A stretch of DNA of 64,000 bases from Streptomyces caatingaensis. GTDB taxonomy: Bacteria > Actinomycetota > Actinomycetes > Streptomycetales > Streptomycetaceae. The stretch is from contig NZ_LFXA01000010.1 of NCBI RefSeq assembly GCF_001187435.1, positions 1 through 64,000 of the forward strand. Reading direction: 5' to 3'. How positions within the stretch are numbered: the stretch's first letter is position 1; the number at the start of each line of letters is the position of its first letter. Under the pieces are notes generated by a model. It was not told where the DNA came from. It made no database searches and was given only the letters and a program-made list of their open reading frames with translations. Positions 1 to 8,010 of this stretch are shown here, in pieces. A program made the position numbers and the translations under genes.

Positions 1-1051
1 GCAGCCACGACACCACGGCATCCGTACGGTCGGCGATACCGGTCACCTCCGGAAGTCGGGGCATGACCAACCCTGCGACAAACGCCCCGAAGACGGCATG
101 CACCCCGATCGCGTCGGTGGCCGCAGCCGCGCAGAGCACCGGTGTCTGCACCAGCATGATGTGGGCGGCGCGGTCCGCTGTGCCGACCGAAACGTCTCCG
201 GGCGAACCACCGAGGGACCAGCGCTCGAAGAGCCGGCGCAGCCCAGGCCGTACCAAGGTGAACATCAACAGGCCGAAAAGGACGGCCAGTACGGCGCTGC
301 GCAGCGCAGCGAGCGGAGTGCCGCCCTGCACCACTGCGACGGCGCACGCCAGCAGGCACCACGCCACGACATCGGCCACACCAGCGGTCGCCAGCGCGAG
401 CGAGCCCATCCGGGACCGGAGCGTGCCGCTCTCCAGCAGGATCCCGGCCAGCACCGGGAAGGCGGTCACGCAGAGCGAGACGCCGAGGAACAGAGCGAAG
501 GGTCCGCTGTCGACACCCATCGGCCGGTAGCCTGTCGGCAGCAGCAACGCCGTGGTCACGCCGATCAGCATCGATGTCATCACACCCGCGCAGCCCATCA
601 GCAGCGGAGCGGTACCACTTCGCGCCAACTCGGACGGGGAGAGTTCGTATCCGATCTTGAAGGCGAAGAGCACCACACCGAGTTGGGCCATCGCCTGAAG
701 GGGTACGGCCGCTTGGTCCGGCAACAGCCAGTGCTGCGCCCCTGGCACCAGGGCCCCCAGCACTGAGGGGCCCAGCAGAATTCCGGCGGCCATCTGACCG
801 ATGACCGTCGGCTGTCCCAGACGGCGGGCGAGGCCGCCCAGCACATGGGCGGCCAGCAGGACGAGGACGACCGTGACGAGCAGCCTGTACGTGGCCAGTG
901 GGTCCGTGGACCCTCTTGCCAAGTGTGTACCGTCCGGTTCAAGCGGGGACCAGCCGTGGCCCGCGCAGGCGAGGACCACGACAGTCCCCGCGGCGGGAAC
1001 GGCCACGAAGAGCGCCGAGACGAGGAGCACGCGTCCCTTCATCGTGGCCAT
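1..1051 (-). CDS. cation/proton antiporter (CPA2-like), C-terminus beyond window
   Basis: Reading leftward from an ATG at 1051 (a second in-frame ATG lies at 1042) gives an uninterrupted hydrophobic protein that runs off position 1. It begins MATMKGRVLLVSALFVAVPA and carries the repeated transmembrane pattern of the Na+/H+ exchanger fold, including GQMAAGILLGPSVLGALVPG and a LGVVLFAFKIGYELSP stretch typical of CPA2 antiporters. About 350 residues are visible, against 400 or more for the family. It starts 5 bp after the halogenase stop, so the two are probably co-transcribed. Within a polyketide cluster it may help export or pH/ion homeostasis, but the ion and the role are inference. Confidence 0.75.
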   Translation of the reverse strand, partial: MATMKGRVLLVSALFVAVPAAGTVVVLACAGHGWSPLEPDGTHLARGSTDPLATYRLLVTVVLVLLAAHVLGGLARRLGQPTVIGQMAAGILLGPSVLGALVPGAQHWLLPDQAAVPLQAMAQLGVVLFAFKIGYELSPSELARSGTAPLLMGCAGVMTSMLIGVTTALLLPTGYRPMGVDSGPFALFLGVSLCVTAFPVLAGILLESGTLRSRMGSLALATAGVADVVAWCLLACAVAVVQGGTPLAALRSAVLAVLFGLLMFTLVRPGLRRLFERWSLGGSPGDVSVGTADRAAHIMLVQTPVLCAAAATDAIGVHAVFGAFVAGLVMPRLPEVTGIADRTDAVVSWL

Positions 1052-1056
1052 CGAGG

Positions 1057-2469
1057 CTACCGCTGGTCCGCAGCCGACGTATCTCCGGTGCGGCGCAGCC
1101 CCAGAGTGGGGCCGAACGTCAGATAGAGACCGTCGATCGCGTTGTCTGCGGAGAGCGGCTCCTGACGGAGCCTGCTGAGGTTCTCAAACGGATTCTTGCC
1201 GGACTCACCCTCACCACCACGGAGGTCCTTGACGGCCAGGTCGTAGGCGGCTTCCTTGGCATCGTCCATGTCCTCGATCCCCGAGATGATCCGCAAGAAC
1301 GCGAGATGCAGGTTGAGCTGATCGACTTCCCTGCCGGACAACCGTTGAGCGTTGTAGAAGTGGTAGTCGCGACCACGGTAGCTCTGGTAAAAGACCGAGA
1401 CGAGAAGGAGCAGGCGCTCGTACGCCCGGCGGTACACCTGCTGGTAGAAGGCGAATGCCTCCTTCTCTGTGACCTCGCCGCGGAGCACGCTGCTGATGCC
1501 GGCCGCCGCCACCATGCCGCTGTACGTGGCCAGGTGCACGCCAGTGGAAAGCAGCGGGTCGAGGAAGGCCGCGGCATCTCCGCTGAGCACGTATCCCGGA
1601 CCCGTGAACTCGTCGCTGACGTACGAGTAGTCCTGCTCGACACGGACCTCACCCACCTGCACGGCCCCGGCCAGGAGTTCGGTGACGGACGGGCAATTCT
1701 CCAGGGCCTCCTGGTAGGCCGCCGCCGGTCCACCGAGCTCCTGGCGGCGGGCGTCGAACGCCTCCTTGCCGGAGACGAACCCGACGCTGGTAGTGCCGTC
1801 GTGCAGCGGGATAACCCAGAACCAGCCATTGGGCACAGATATCACCGCCGTGGCTCCTTCGGGGCTCTTCTCCACGGTGCCCACGCCGCGCCAGTAGGTC
1901 CAGGCAGCGACATTTTTGAACGCCTCGTGATGCCGCCGGTTCTTCAGGTAGCGCGTCGCCATGACACCGCCGCGTCCTGAGGCATCGACGAGGTAGTCGA
2001 AGGCGATGCGGCCACCCTCGCCATCGCCCTTGGTGGGGTTCCAGCGGGCGGCGACCGGCCGGTCGCCATCGAACTCGATCTCCCTAACCGTGACGCTCTC
2101 GTGGACATTGGCGCCCAACTCCCGGGCGTGTTCAAGGAGCAGCTGGTCGAACTCCGAGCGGATCACCTGCCACGCATAGGGCGTGGTGTCGCCCAGCTCG
2201 TTGAAGCGCATGTCCCACTCGTCCGGGCCCCATTCGAAGAAGGTTCCCCGCTTCACCTGGAAGCCGTGCGCTTCGACTTTCTCGCGTGCGCCGAGCAGGC
2301 CCAGGATCGGCAGGCAGGAGGGGAGTATGGACTCACCTATGTGGTAGCGGGGGAAGGTCTCCCTCTCGACCACGGTGACATCGAATCCCTGGCGGGCCAG
2401 AAGACCCGCCGCGGTCGACCCGGCGGGGCCGCCTCCGATGACCAGGACCTGCGTGGATTGGTTGATCAC
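1057..2469 (-). CDS. flavin-dependent halogenase
   Basis: Predicted FADH2-dependent halogenase, expected to chlorinate or brominate an electron-rich aromatic carbon of the polyketide. Visible are the dinucleotide-binding motif GGGPAGS at residues 12-18, RYHIGES at 41-47, the candidate catalytic lysine at residue 73 in QVKRGTFF, and the halogenase signature WFWVIP at 216-221, which separates halogenases from ordinary FAD monooxygenases. A longer frame reaches 2556, but the GTG at 2469 has a good ribosome binding site (GGAG about 8 bases upstream) and places the nucleotide motif close to the N-terminus as in the family, giving 470 residues. It is divergent from an O-methyltransferase and followed at once by the antiporter. 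The flavin reductase partner is not seen in the window. Confidence 0.9.
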   Translation of the reverse strand: MINQSTQVLVIGGGPAGSTAAGLLARQGFDVTVVERETFPRYHIGESILPSCLPILGLLGAREKVEAHGFQVKRGTFFEWGPDEWDMRFNELGDTTPYAWQVIRSEFDQLLLEHARELGANVHESVTVREIEFDGDRPVAARWNPTKGDGEGGRIAFDYLVDASGRGGVMATRYLKNRRHHEAFKNVAAWTYWRGVGTVEKSPEGATAVISVPNGWFWVIPLHDGTTSVGFVSGKEAFDARRQELGGPAAAYQEALENCPSVTELLAGAVQVGEVRVEQDYSYVSDEFTGPGYVLSGDAAAFLDPLLSTGVHLATYSGMVAAAGISSVLRGEVTEKEAFAFYQQVYRRAYERLLLLVSVFYQSYRGRDYHFYNAQRLSGREVDQLNLHLAFLRIISGIEDMDDAKEAAYDLAVKDLRGGEGESGKNPFENLSRLRQEPLSADNAIDGLYLTFGPTLGLRRTGDTSAADQR

Positions 2470-2654
2470 TGCTGTTCTCCAGTTCTCATGGCGTTCTGCT
2501 GGCGGAGCGGGACGTCGTGTTGGAGCCTCGCAGTCGTCTCTGGCGGACCGGTCCAAACGTGCTTGTCTGGGGTCGTAGCCGAATCCCGTCCGGTCGCGGG
2601 CGGCGCCACCGAGATCCGCCAGGGGGCAACCGAGCCGCCATCGGATCGCGAGTA

Positions 2655-2665
2655 CTGACAGTCAG
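2655..2665. promoter_or_regulatory. short palindrome in the halogenase/methyltransferase divergent region
   Basis: The 240-base gap between the halogenase GTG and the methyltransferase start must hold both promoters. The only clear symmetry is the perfect 11-base palindrome CTGACAGTCAG. No convincing -35/-10 pair is visible. Function unknown. Confidence 0.25.
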
Positions 2666-2709
2666 CCTCGTGCCGTCCACGACTCCTACGAAGAAGAGGA
2701 ATGAGGCCC

Positions 2710-3759
2710 ATGATGGCTCAGGACGATCCGTCGGCAGCAATGGAACTGGTAGGCAGGCTAGAACACTTGGCTGTGGGCGCTGGGGTGGCCGCCGCACTGC
2801 AAGCAGCTGTGAAGCTGGGGGTGCCCGAGGCGGTCGGCGATGAACCAAAAGAGGTCGCGGAGATCGCCACCAAAGCGAACGTACTGCCCGGCACGCTCGG
2901 CCGGCTGCTCCGCGCTCTGGAACGGCAGGGGGTGTTCGAGGAGGTCAGCCCCGGATTCTATCGGCACAACGAGCTGTCCCGGCTGCTGCGCGACGACTCA
3001 CCGTACGGGCTCAAGCACCTCGTAGTGTGGCTGGGTGCGCCGTGGACGTGGCAGGCCTGGCCCCGGCTGGACGAGGCAGTCAGGCACGGTAAGGCCGTGG
3101 TGCCGGAGATCTATGGGAAGGACTTCTACAGCTATCTGAATCAGGACGCACCGGAGTCGGCACGGGCCTTCGACAAGGCCATGACTGCCGTGAGCAGCCT
3201 GTCCTCGCGCCAGGTCGCCAAGAATGTCGACCTAGGAGAGGTGAACTCGGTTGTCGACATCGCCGGTGGCCAGGGGCATTTGCTGCGTACCCTGCTCGCC
3301 CAGCACTCGCATGTGCACGGCACGCTCTTCGATCTGGAAGGCACGGTCGCCGACGCCGTCCCGGAGCTGGGCGAAGACGGCGAGTTCGGCGACCGATGCC
3401 AGGTGGTGGCAGGCGACTGCCTGAGCGAGGTCCCGGTCAAAGCCGAGCTGTACATCCTCAAGAACATCCTGGACTGGCCGGACGAGAACTCCCTGCGGGT
3501 GCTCAACAACATTAAGGAGACGGCCGACCCTGGCTCGCGAGTCCTGGTCATCGACAGCGTGATGGACGCCGTACCCGAGGAAATGCGGGTCACCAGCGTG
3601 ATCGATCTGTTCATGCTGCTCAACGTGGGCGGACAGCGGCACACGCGGAGCGAGTTCGAGGCGCTCTTCGGCAAGGCGGGCTTCGAGTTCACCAGGACAG
3701 TCGCGGTGCCTGGGACCTTCCCGACACTGCATCTGGTCGAGGCGAGGATCCCCGGCTGA
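2710..3759 (+). CDS. SAM-dependent O-methyltransferase (COMT-like)
   Basis: Class I methyltransferase of the plant-COMT-like family common in aromatic polyketide clusters, expected to methylate a phenolic hydroxyl. An N-terminal winged-helix dimerisation region (about residues 15-100) is followed by the SAM-binding motif DIAGGQGHLL, then LKNILDWPDE and a C-terminal Rossmann region. A first ATG exists at 2701 but abuts the AAGAAGAGGA ribosome binding site. The ATG at 2710 has proper spacing and gives 349 residues, and an ATG at 2713 is also possible. It is monocistronic, ending in a hairpin shared with the convergent SDR gene. One of three such methyltransferases here; which oxygen it modifies cannot be told. 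Confidence 0.85.
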   Translation: MMAQDDPSAAMELVGRLEHLAVGAGVAAALQAAVKLGVPEAVGDEPKEVAEIATKANVLPGTLGRLLRALERQGVFEEVSPGFYRHNELSRLLRDDSPYGLKHLVVWLGAPWTWQAWPRLDEAVRHGKAVVPEIYGKDFYSYLNQDAPESARAFDKAMTAVSSLSSRQVAKNVDLGEVNSVVDIAGGQGHLLRTLLAQHSHVHGTLFDLEGTVADAVPELGEDGEFGDRCQVVAGDCLSEVPVKAELYILKNILDWPDENSLRVLNNIKETADPGSRVLVIDSVMDAVPEEMRVTSVIDLFMLLNVGGQRHTRSEFEALFGKAGFEFTRTVAVPGTFPTLHLVEARIPG

Positions 3760-3776
3760 CACTCCGTATGAGCGCC

Positions 3777-3814
3777 GAAGGCGCGCCGTGGGCCGAAGCT
3801 CACGGCGCGCCTTC
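3777..3814. terminator. bidirectional hairpin terminator
   Basis: A perfect 14-bp stem (GAAGGCGCGCCGTG and its complement) with a 10-base loop lies between the convergent methyltransferase and SDR genes. It can end both transcripts. Confidence 0.85.
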
Positions 3815-3840
3815 GTCCTTCGTGTGGTGTGCCGGTGCCG

Positions 3841-4593
3841 TCACAAACCGCCGTCGACGTGCAACGTCACGCCGTTGACAAAGCCGGCAGCGTCACTGAC
3901 GAGGAAGGCGATGGTGTGCGCAATCTCGCGTGCAGTGCCGAAGCGACGCAGCGGGATGCTGGACAGCAGTCCCTCGCGCACGTGCGGCGGCAGGTCAATC
4001 CCGCGCTCGGTCTCCACCACACCGGGAGCGACGGTGTTGATACGGATCCCTCGCCCGCCGAGTTCCTTGCTCAGTGAGCGTACGAAGCCGTTCAGCCCCG
4101 CCTTGGCGGCGGTGAAGTGGACGTGCTGGGCTCGGCCGCGCTCTGCCATCCCGGCCCCCACGTTGACGATGGCGGCGCCGTCGGCGAGCAGTGGTAGCAC
4201 AGACCGGGTGAGCTGGATATGCACCGTGAGGTTCTCCTCCAGCACCCGTGCCACGTCCCCGTCGGTCAACTCCCGAAAAGGGAGCGGGGCGTAGGTTCCC
4301 AGGTTGTTCACCAGGATGTCGAGTCCGCCGAACTGGTCGCGGCAGACCTCCGCCGTCGCAGTTCGGCCGTCCGGCGTGAACAGGTCCGCCTGGAGGGTAC
4401 GGTGCCGGTCCGGATCCCAGCCGGGCTCGCTCTCCAGCCGCTTCGCCGCGTCTTGATCGGTGCGGTAGCACGCCATCACTCGGGCGCCGGACCTGGCCAG
4501 CGCGAGTGAGGTGGCACGGCCGACGCCTCGGGTGCCGCCGGTGACCAGAACGCGCTTGTCGTCCAGGCCCAGTCGGACCGGTCCTCCGCTCAT
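3841..4593 (-). CDS. SDR-family protein lacking catalytic Ser and Tyr
   Basis: A 250-residue short-chain dehydrogenase/reductase homologue with an intact NAD(P)-binding motif TGGTRGVG (residues 18-25), NNLG near 97, the conserved Asn in ENLTVH (121), and a C-terminal GVTLHVDGG. The catalytic tetrad is altered. The usual SS of the VNISS segment reads GA (146-147), and the active-site tyrosine of YxxxK is Phe160 in FTAAK, although Lys164 is kept. A classical ketoreductase mechanism is therefore unlikely. It may be a structural partner, a cyclase or dehydratase-like enzyme, or use another acid. Its ATG overlaps the stop of the upstream monooxygenase (ATGA), making it the last gene of the minimal PKS operon. 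Confidence 0.85.
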   Translation of the reverse strand: MSGGPVRLGLDDKRVLVTGGTRGVGRATSLALARSGARVMACYRTDQDAAKRLESEPGWDPDRHRTLQADLFTPDGRTATAEVCRDQFGGLDILVNNLGTYAPLPFRELTDGDVARVLEENLTVHIQLTRSVLPLLADGAAIVNVGAGMAERGRAQHVHFTAAKAGLNGFVRSLSKELGGRGIRINTVAPGVVETERGIDLPPHVREGLLSSIPLRRFGTAREIAHTIAFLVSDAAGFVNGVTLHVDGGL

Positions 4594-4925
4594 TTCTGTT
4601 CCCTCCGCTGTCCGTACTCCGCCAGCACCTCGTACACGCCGAACACGCCGCGCTGTTCGTGGTCCTGGAGCGGGCGCAGGGGCGCCGTGGTGTCACGGTG
4701 CCCTGCGCCCTCCTCCCAGTTGCTGAAGGCAGCCAGGTCGCGCCACTCGCTCATCACCATGTACCGGTCCGGTTCGAGGGTGGAGCGCAGCAGCTCGTTG
4801 CGGACCATGCCCGGCACGTCGGCAAGGTCCTGGCTCACCTGGTGGTACGCCTTCTCGACGGCTTCCGCACCGTGGGGGCCGGCAGCGGCCGCGGCGTAGA
4901 CCAGGACACGTACCCGTCCCGTCAC
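4590..4925 (-). CDS. antibiotic biosynthesis monooxygenase (ABM) domain protein 1
   Basis: A 111-residue ferredoxin-like ABM protein. Small cofactor-independent oxygenases of this group convert anthrones or phenols to quinones and can also assist cyclisation in type II pathways. The pattern VPGMVRNELL followed by YMVMSEWRDLAAFSNW is characteristic. A longer in-frame reading upstream is coding for the neighbour in another frame; the GTG at 4925 overlaps the stop of the preceding ABM gene (GTGA) and fits the domain length. Its own stop overlaps the SDR start. It sits beside a second ABM gene with low similarity, suggesting two oxidative steps or a heteromeric enzyme. Confidence 0.8.
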   Translation of the reverse strand: MTGRVRVLVYAAAAAGPHGAEAVEKAYHQVSQDLADVPGMVRNELLRSTLEPDRYMVMSEWRDLAAFSNWEEGAGHRDTTAPLRPLQDHEQRGVFGVYEVLAEYGQRREQK

Positions 4926-5257
4926 CGCGGCACTTCCTCGCCCGCGCCGGTCATCCGGAAGACGGTGTGCATCGTGGCCATTGAGCCGCCGTCCCGGAAC
5001 GGATGCAGCTTGGTTCGGTGCTCCAGGTGTTCCTGGCTGAGCTCGAACCTGCGGAACGTGGGCTCGTCTATCCAGTCGCTGACGATGTAGTAGACGCCCT
5101 CCTCGTCGGCGCTCCTGGAGAGCCACTGCCCGAGGTTGGCCGGCTGCTCGGTGATGATCTTGCCGACCCGCCCCCAGGTCTCCTCGAATTCCCGCTCCAT
5201 GCCCGCCTTGATGTGCATACGGAGAAGCACCCGGAACGTTCCCGGCCCATACGGCAT
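4922..5257 (-). CDS. antibiotic biosynthesis monooxygenase (ABM) domain protein 2
   Basis: A 111-residue protein starting MPYGPGTFRVLLRMHIKAG, with the ABM core pattern VYYIVSDWIDEPTFRRFE. Likely a small oxygenase acting on the poly-beta-keto derived aromatic intermediate, possibly forming a quinone. It begins one base after the stop of the cyclase-ketoreductase fusion and its stop overlaps the next ABM start, so production of the two ABM proteins should be coupled. Cofactor independence is a family property and cannot be read from the sequence. Confidence 0.8.
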   Translation of the reverse strand: MPYGPGTFRVLLRMHIKAGMEREFEETWGRVGKIITEQPANLGQWLSRSADEEGVYYIVSDWIDEPTFRRFELSQEHLEHRTKLHPFRDGGSMATMHTVFRMTGAGEEVPR

Positions 5258-5258
5258 C

Positions 5259-6452
5259 TCAGATCCCTCCGTCGACGTCGAGAGCCTGGCCGGTGACGAA
5301 CGACGACAGATCGCTGGCGAGGAAGAGGACGGCGCGCGCCACTTCGTCGCCGCGGCCCAGCCGGCCGAGTGGGATCATCCTGCGGTACCGGGCCAGCACC
5401 TCCTCCGGTACCTCGGCCTCGGTCTGAGTCGGCCCCGGAGCGACGATGTTGAACCGGATGCCTTGCGGACCGAACTCCTTGGCCAGGCTGCGGGTCAGGC
5501 CGATCAGCCCGGCCTTGGACGCGGTGTAGTGCGCCCGGAGCGGCACGCCCACCGTGGCGACCTTCGATCCGACGAAGATCACAGAGGAGCCCTCGGAGAG
5601 CAGCGGGAGGGTCTGCTGCGTCAACAGGAAGGCGGCCGTCAGATTGGTGTCGATGACGCGCCGCCACTCCTCGAGGGAGAGCTCGGCGAACGGGATGTGG
5701 CTGATCGCACCGGCGTTGTTCACCACGGCATCCAGCGTCCCGAAGCGCTCCCGGCACTCCTGCACCAGTCGCTCGATGTCCGCGGGGTCGCTGACATCGG
5801 CGCGCACCACATGGTGAGTGCCGTCGGTCGACTTGAGTCGGTGGTTCAGGCGCTCGACGTGCTCGGTCTGCTGTCGGTGGCACACGACCAGGTCGGCGCC
5901 GCAGTCGGCGAGCACCGCTGCGATCTCGAAGCCGATACCCCTGGTGGCTCCGGTGACCAGGATCTTCTTGCCCTTGAGCCCGAAGTCCAGTCCAGCACGT
6001 GCGCGTTCCTCAACGATGCTCTTGATCCGTGCCATCTGCACGGCGGTGTTGGTGTTGAGTCGTTCCGCCATGGCCTCGTCGTCCAGTGGCGCGGTGGGCT
6101 TCATGTGGAAGTCCTGCACCCACCGCATGCGCACACCGGCGTCGGTCTGCACGTACTCCCAGAAGATGTCCATGAACTCGAAGGGCCCGGGCTCGACGCG
6201 TCGGGCGCGTACAGTGCGCGACGCCGTGTCGGGGGTGCGCTCCGAGACCCAGCTCCATACGTCGCCGTTCTCGTCCGGGTGCATGATCAGCCGGAAGACT
6301 ACGGTCTCTTCACGCTGTTCCAGGATCTCGGCCGCGGAGTACTCGCTGAACAGCTCCGGCCAGGAAGGGACGTCATTCGTCAACTCCCAGACGAGATCCA
6401 TGGGTGCGTCGATGGTGATCGAGTTGTCGGTATGGCCCGGCATGGTGCTCAA
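5259..6452 (-). CDS. aromatase/cyclase - ketoreductase fusion protein
   Basis: A 397-residue two-domain protein. Residues 1-155 are a START/SRPBCC polyketide cyclase of the TcmN/WhiE type (THR-rich entry DNSITIDAPMDLVWELTNDV, then MHPDENGDVWSWVSERTP and MRWVQDFHMKPTAP). Residues 160-397 are an SDR ketoreductase with cofactor motif TGATRGIG (167-174), NNAG (245-248) and an intact Ser296-Tyr309-Lys313 catalytic set in VGSK and HYTASK. The two activities are usually separate polypeptides in type II PKS clusters, so the fusion may couple regiospecific reduction with first-ring closure. No stop or frameshift interrupts the linker. It lies 20 bases after the ACP gene, in the minimal PKS operon. Confidence 0.9.
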   Translation of the reverse strand: MSTMPGHTDNSITIDAPMDLVWELTNDVPSWPELFSEYSAAEILEQREETVVFRLIMHPDENGDVWSWVSERTPDTASRTVRARRVEPGPFEFMDIFWEYVQTDAGVRMRWVQDFHMKPTAPLDDEAMAERLNTNTAVQMARIKSIVEERARAGLDFGLKGKKILVTGATRGIGFEIAAVLADCGADLVVCHRQQTEHVERLNHRLKSTDGTHHVVRADVSDPADIERLVQECRERFGTLDAVVNNAGAISHIPFAELSLEEWRRVIDTNLTAAFLLTQQTLPLLSEGSSVIFVGSKVATVGVPLRAHYTASKAGLIGLTRSLAKEFGPQGIRFNIVAPGPTQTEAEVPEEVLARYRRMIPLGRLGRGDEVARAVLFLASDLSSFVTGQALDVDGGI

Positions 6453-6472
6453 CCTCTCGGTCGGTGTCTCTG

Positions 6473-6724
6473 TCAGGCGGCATGTACAAGGGTGTTGACG
6501 TAGTCGATGGCCTCACGTGGCGTCTTCATTCCGGTGGCCATGTCTTCGGGGATGGACACGCTGTACCGGTTCTCGATCCTGGTGGTGATCTCCAGGAGGG
6601 CCAGCGAGTCGTATCCGAGGTCGGCGAAGGGGACGTCGAGAGTGTCGCCGCAGAGGCCTTCCTGGTCCTCGCCGCCGCACTCACGCATCAGCTTGGCGAG
6701 GTCGTCCAGGGTGAACGTGCTCAT
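6473..6724 (-). CDS. acyl carrier protein of the type II PKS
   Basis: An 83-residue acyl carrier protein. The phosphopantetheine attachment serine is Ser40 in the motif LGYDSLALLE. It carries the growing poly-beta-ketone chain for KS-alpha/CLF. The start ATG is preceded by GGGAGC at proper spacing. It follows the chain length factor after 59 bases, the only sizeable gap in the operon, in the usual order KS-alpha, CLF, ACP. No phosphopantetheinyl transferase gene is visible in the window. Confidence 0.95.
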   Translation of the reverse strand: MSTFTLDDLAKLMRECGGEDQEGLCGDTLDVPFADLGYDSLALLEITTRIENRYSVSIPEDMATGMKTPREAIDYVNTLVHAA

Positions 6725-6783
6725 GTGCAGCTCCCATGTCCGGCGTTAAGGTTTGTCTGATATTCGGGTTCTCGATTCGCCTG

Positions 6784-8010
6784 TCACTCAGTGCCGGAGA
6801 CCACCAGGGCGGCGTTGAAGCCGCCGTATCCCCGGGCGAGGATCAGGGCGTTACGGATCGGGCCTTCGCGCGGCTCGCCCCGGACCAGGTCCAAGTCGCA
6901 TCCAGGGGCAAGCGCGGGGACGTTGATCGTGGGTGGGATGACGCCGTCCCGTATCGACAGCAGCGCGGTGGCCACGTCGAGCGCGGCTCCGCCTCCGTAA
7001 AGCCGGCCAGTCATCGTCTTGGGCGCCGTCACCGGAACCCCGTGCGGACCGAAGAACTCGCGCAACGTGGTCGCTTCGATCCGGTCCCGTTCCGGATCAC
7101 CGCTGGCGTCGGCAAACACGACGTCGACCTGCCCACACTCCAGCCCTGCGTCGGCGAGGGCCAGCTGCGCCGCGCGCCGCAGCCGTGAGCCGCCCTCGGG
7201 GTCCGGCGTGCCCGGCCGCGGGTCGAAGGTGGCGGCATAGCCGGTGATCAGGCCGTATACGTGCTTGGCTCCGCGCTCGCGGGCCGCGTCGGCCTGCTCG
7301 ACCACGAGGATCGCGCCGCCCTCGCCGGGAACATAGCCACTCGCCGTGCTGGCGAACGGCTGGTAGCCACGCTCCGGTTCCTCGCTGGGACTGATCAGGC
7401 CGGTCGCTGCCTGCGCCGTGACGCCATACGGGCACAGCGACGCGTCCGTGCCGCCGGTGAGCACGAACCGCGCGCCGTCGCTCTCCAGCAGTCGGCAGGT
7501 GCGCCCAGCGGCGTCAAGTCCTCCGGCCTGCTCTGTGCACACGACGCCGCAGGGGCCGCGCATGCCGTGCCGGATCGACAACTGCCCGGTGGTCGCCGCG
7601 TAGAACCAGGCGATCGACTGGTACGCGGTCACATAGCGGGAGCCCTTCGACCACAGCCGCTCGATCTCGTACTGGCCGAACTCCGTGCCTCCCGACGAGC
7701 TGGAGGTGAGCACCGCCATCTCGTACTCGGGCAGCTCATCGGTGTCGGCTCCGGCATCCGAGAGTGCCATCTCGGCTGCGGTGAAGGCGAGATGGGTCCA
7801 ACGATCGGTCTGCACCCGGAGCCGGGATGGTACGTGTTCCGCCGCATCGAAGCCGGTCACCTCGCCCGCGATCCGCACCGGATATCCGCGGGCATCGAAC
7901 CTGGTCAACGGCCCGATACCGCTGCGGCCGGCCAGGACTGCCTGCCAGTACGTCTCCGTGCCGACACCGTTCGGTGCCACGACGCCGATGCCCGTCACCG
8001 CCGCCATCAT
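6784..8010 (-). CDS. ketosynthase chain length factor (KS-beta)
   Basis: A 408-residue KS-beta subunit. The active-site cysteine of ketosynthases is replaced by Gln161 in CTEQAGGLDAAG, the hallmark of chain length factors, which pair with KS-alpha, generate the starter by malonyl decarboxylation and set chain length. A longer frame runs to 8130, but that part is KS-alpha coding sequence; the ATG at 8010 overlaps the KS-alpha stop (ATGA) and begins directly with MMAAVTGIGVVAPNGVG. Chain length cannot be deduced by eye; comparing cavity residues with characterised factors would be needed. Confidence 0.95.
   Translation of the reverse strand: MMAAVTGIGVVAPNGVGTETYWQAVLAGRSGIGPLTRFDARGYPVRIAGEVTGFDAAEHVPSRLRVQTDRWTHLAFTAAEMALSDAGADTDELPEYEMAVLTSSSSGGTEFGQYEIERLWSKGSRYVTAYQSIAWFYAATTGQLSIRHGMRGPCGVVCTEQAGGLDAAGRTCRLLESDGARFVLTGGTDASLCPYGVTAQAATGLISPSEEPERGYQPFASTASGYVPGEGGAILVVEQADAARERGAKHVYGLITGYAATFDPRPGTPDPEGGSRLRRAAQLALADAGLECGQVDVVFADASGDPERDRIEATTLREFFGPHGVPVTAPKTMTGRLYGGGAALDVATALLSIRDGVIPPTINVPALAPGCDLDLVRGEPREGPIRNALILARGYGGFNAALVVSGTE

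Noticed and set aside
2501..2848. Overlapping open frames around the halogenase/methyltransferase gap
   Set aside because: All are short, Arg/Pro-rich shadows lying across promoters of two well supported genes.
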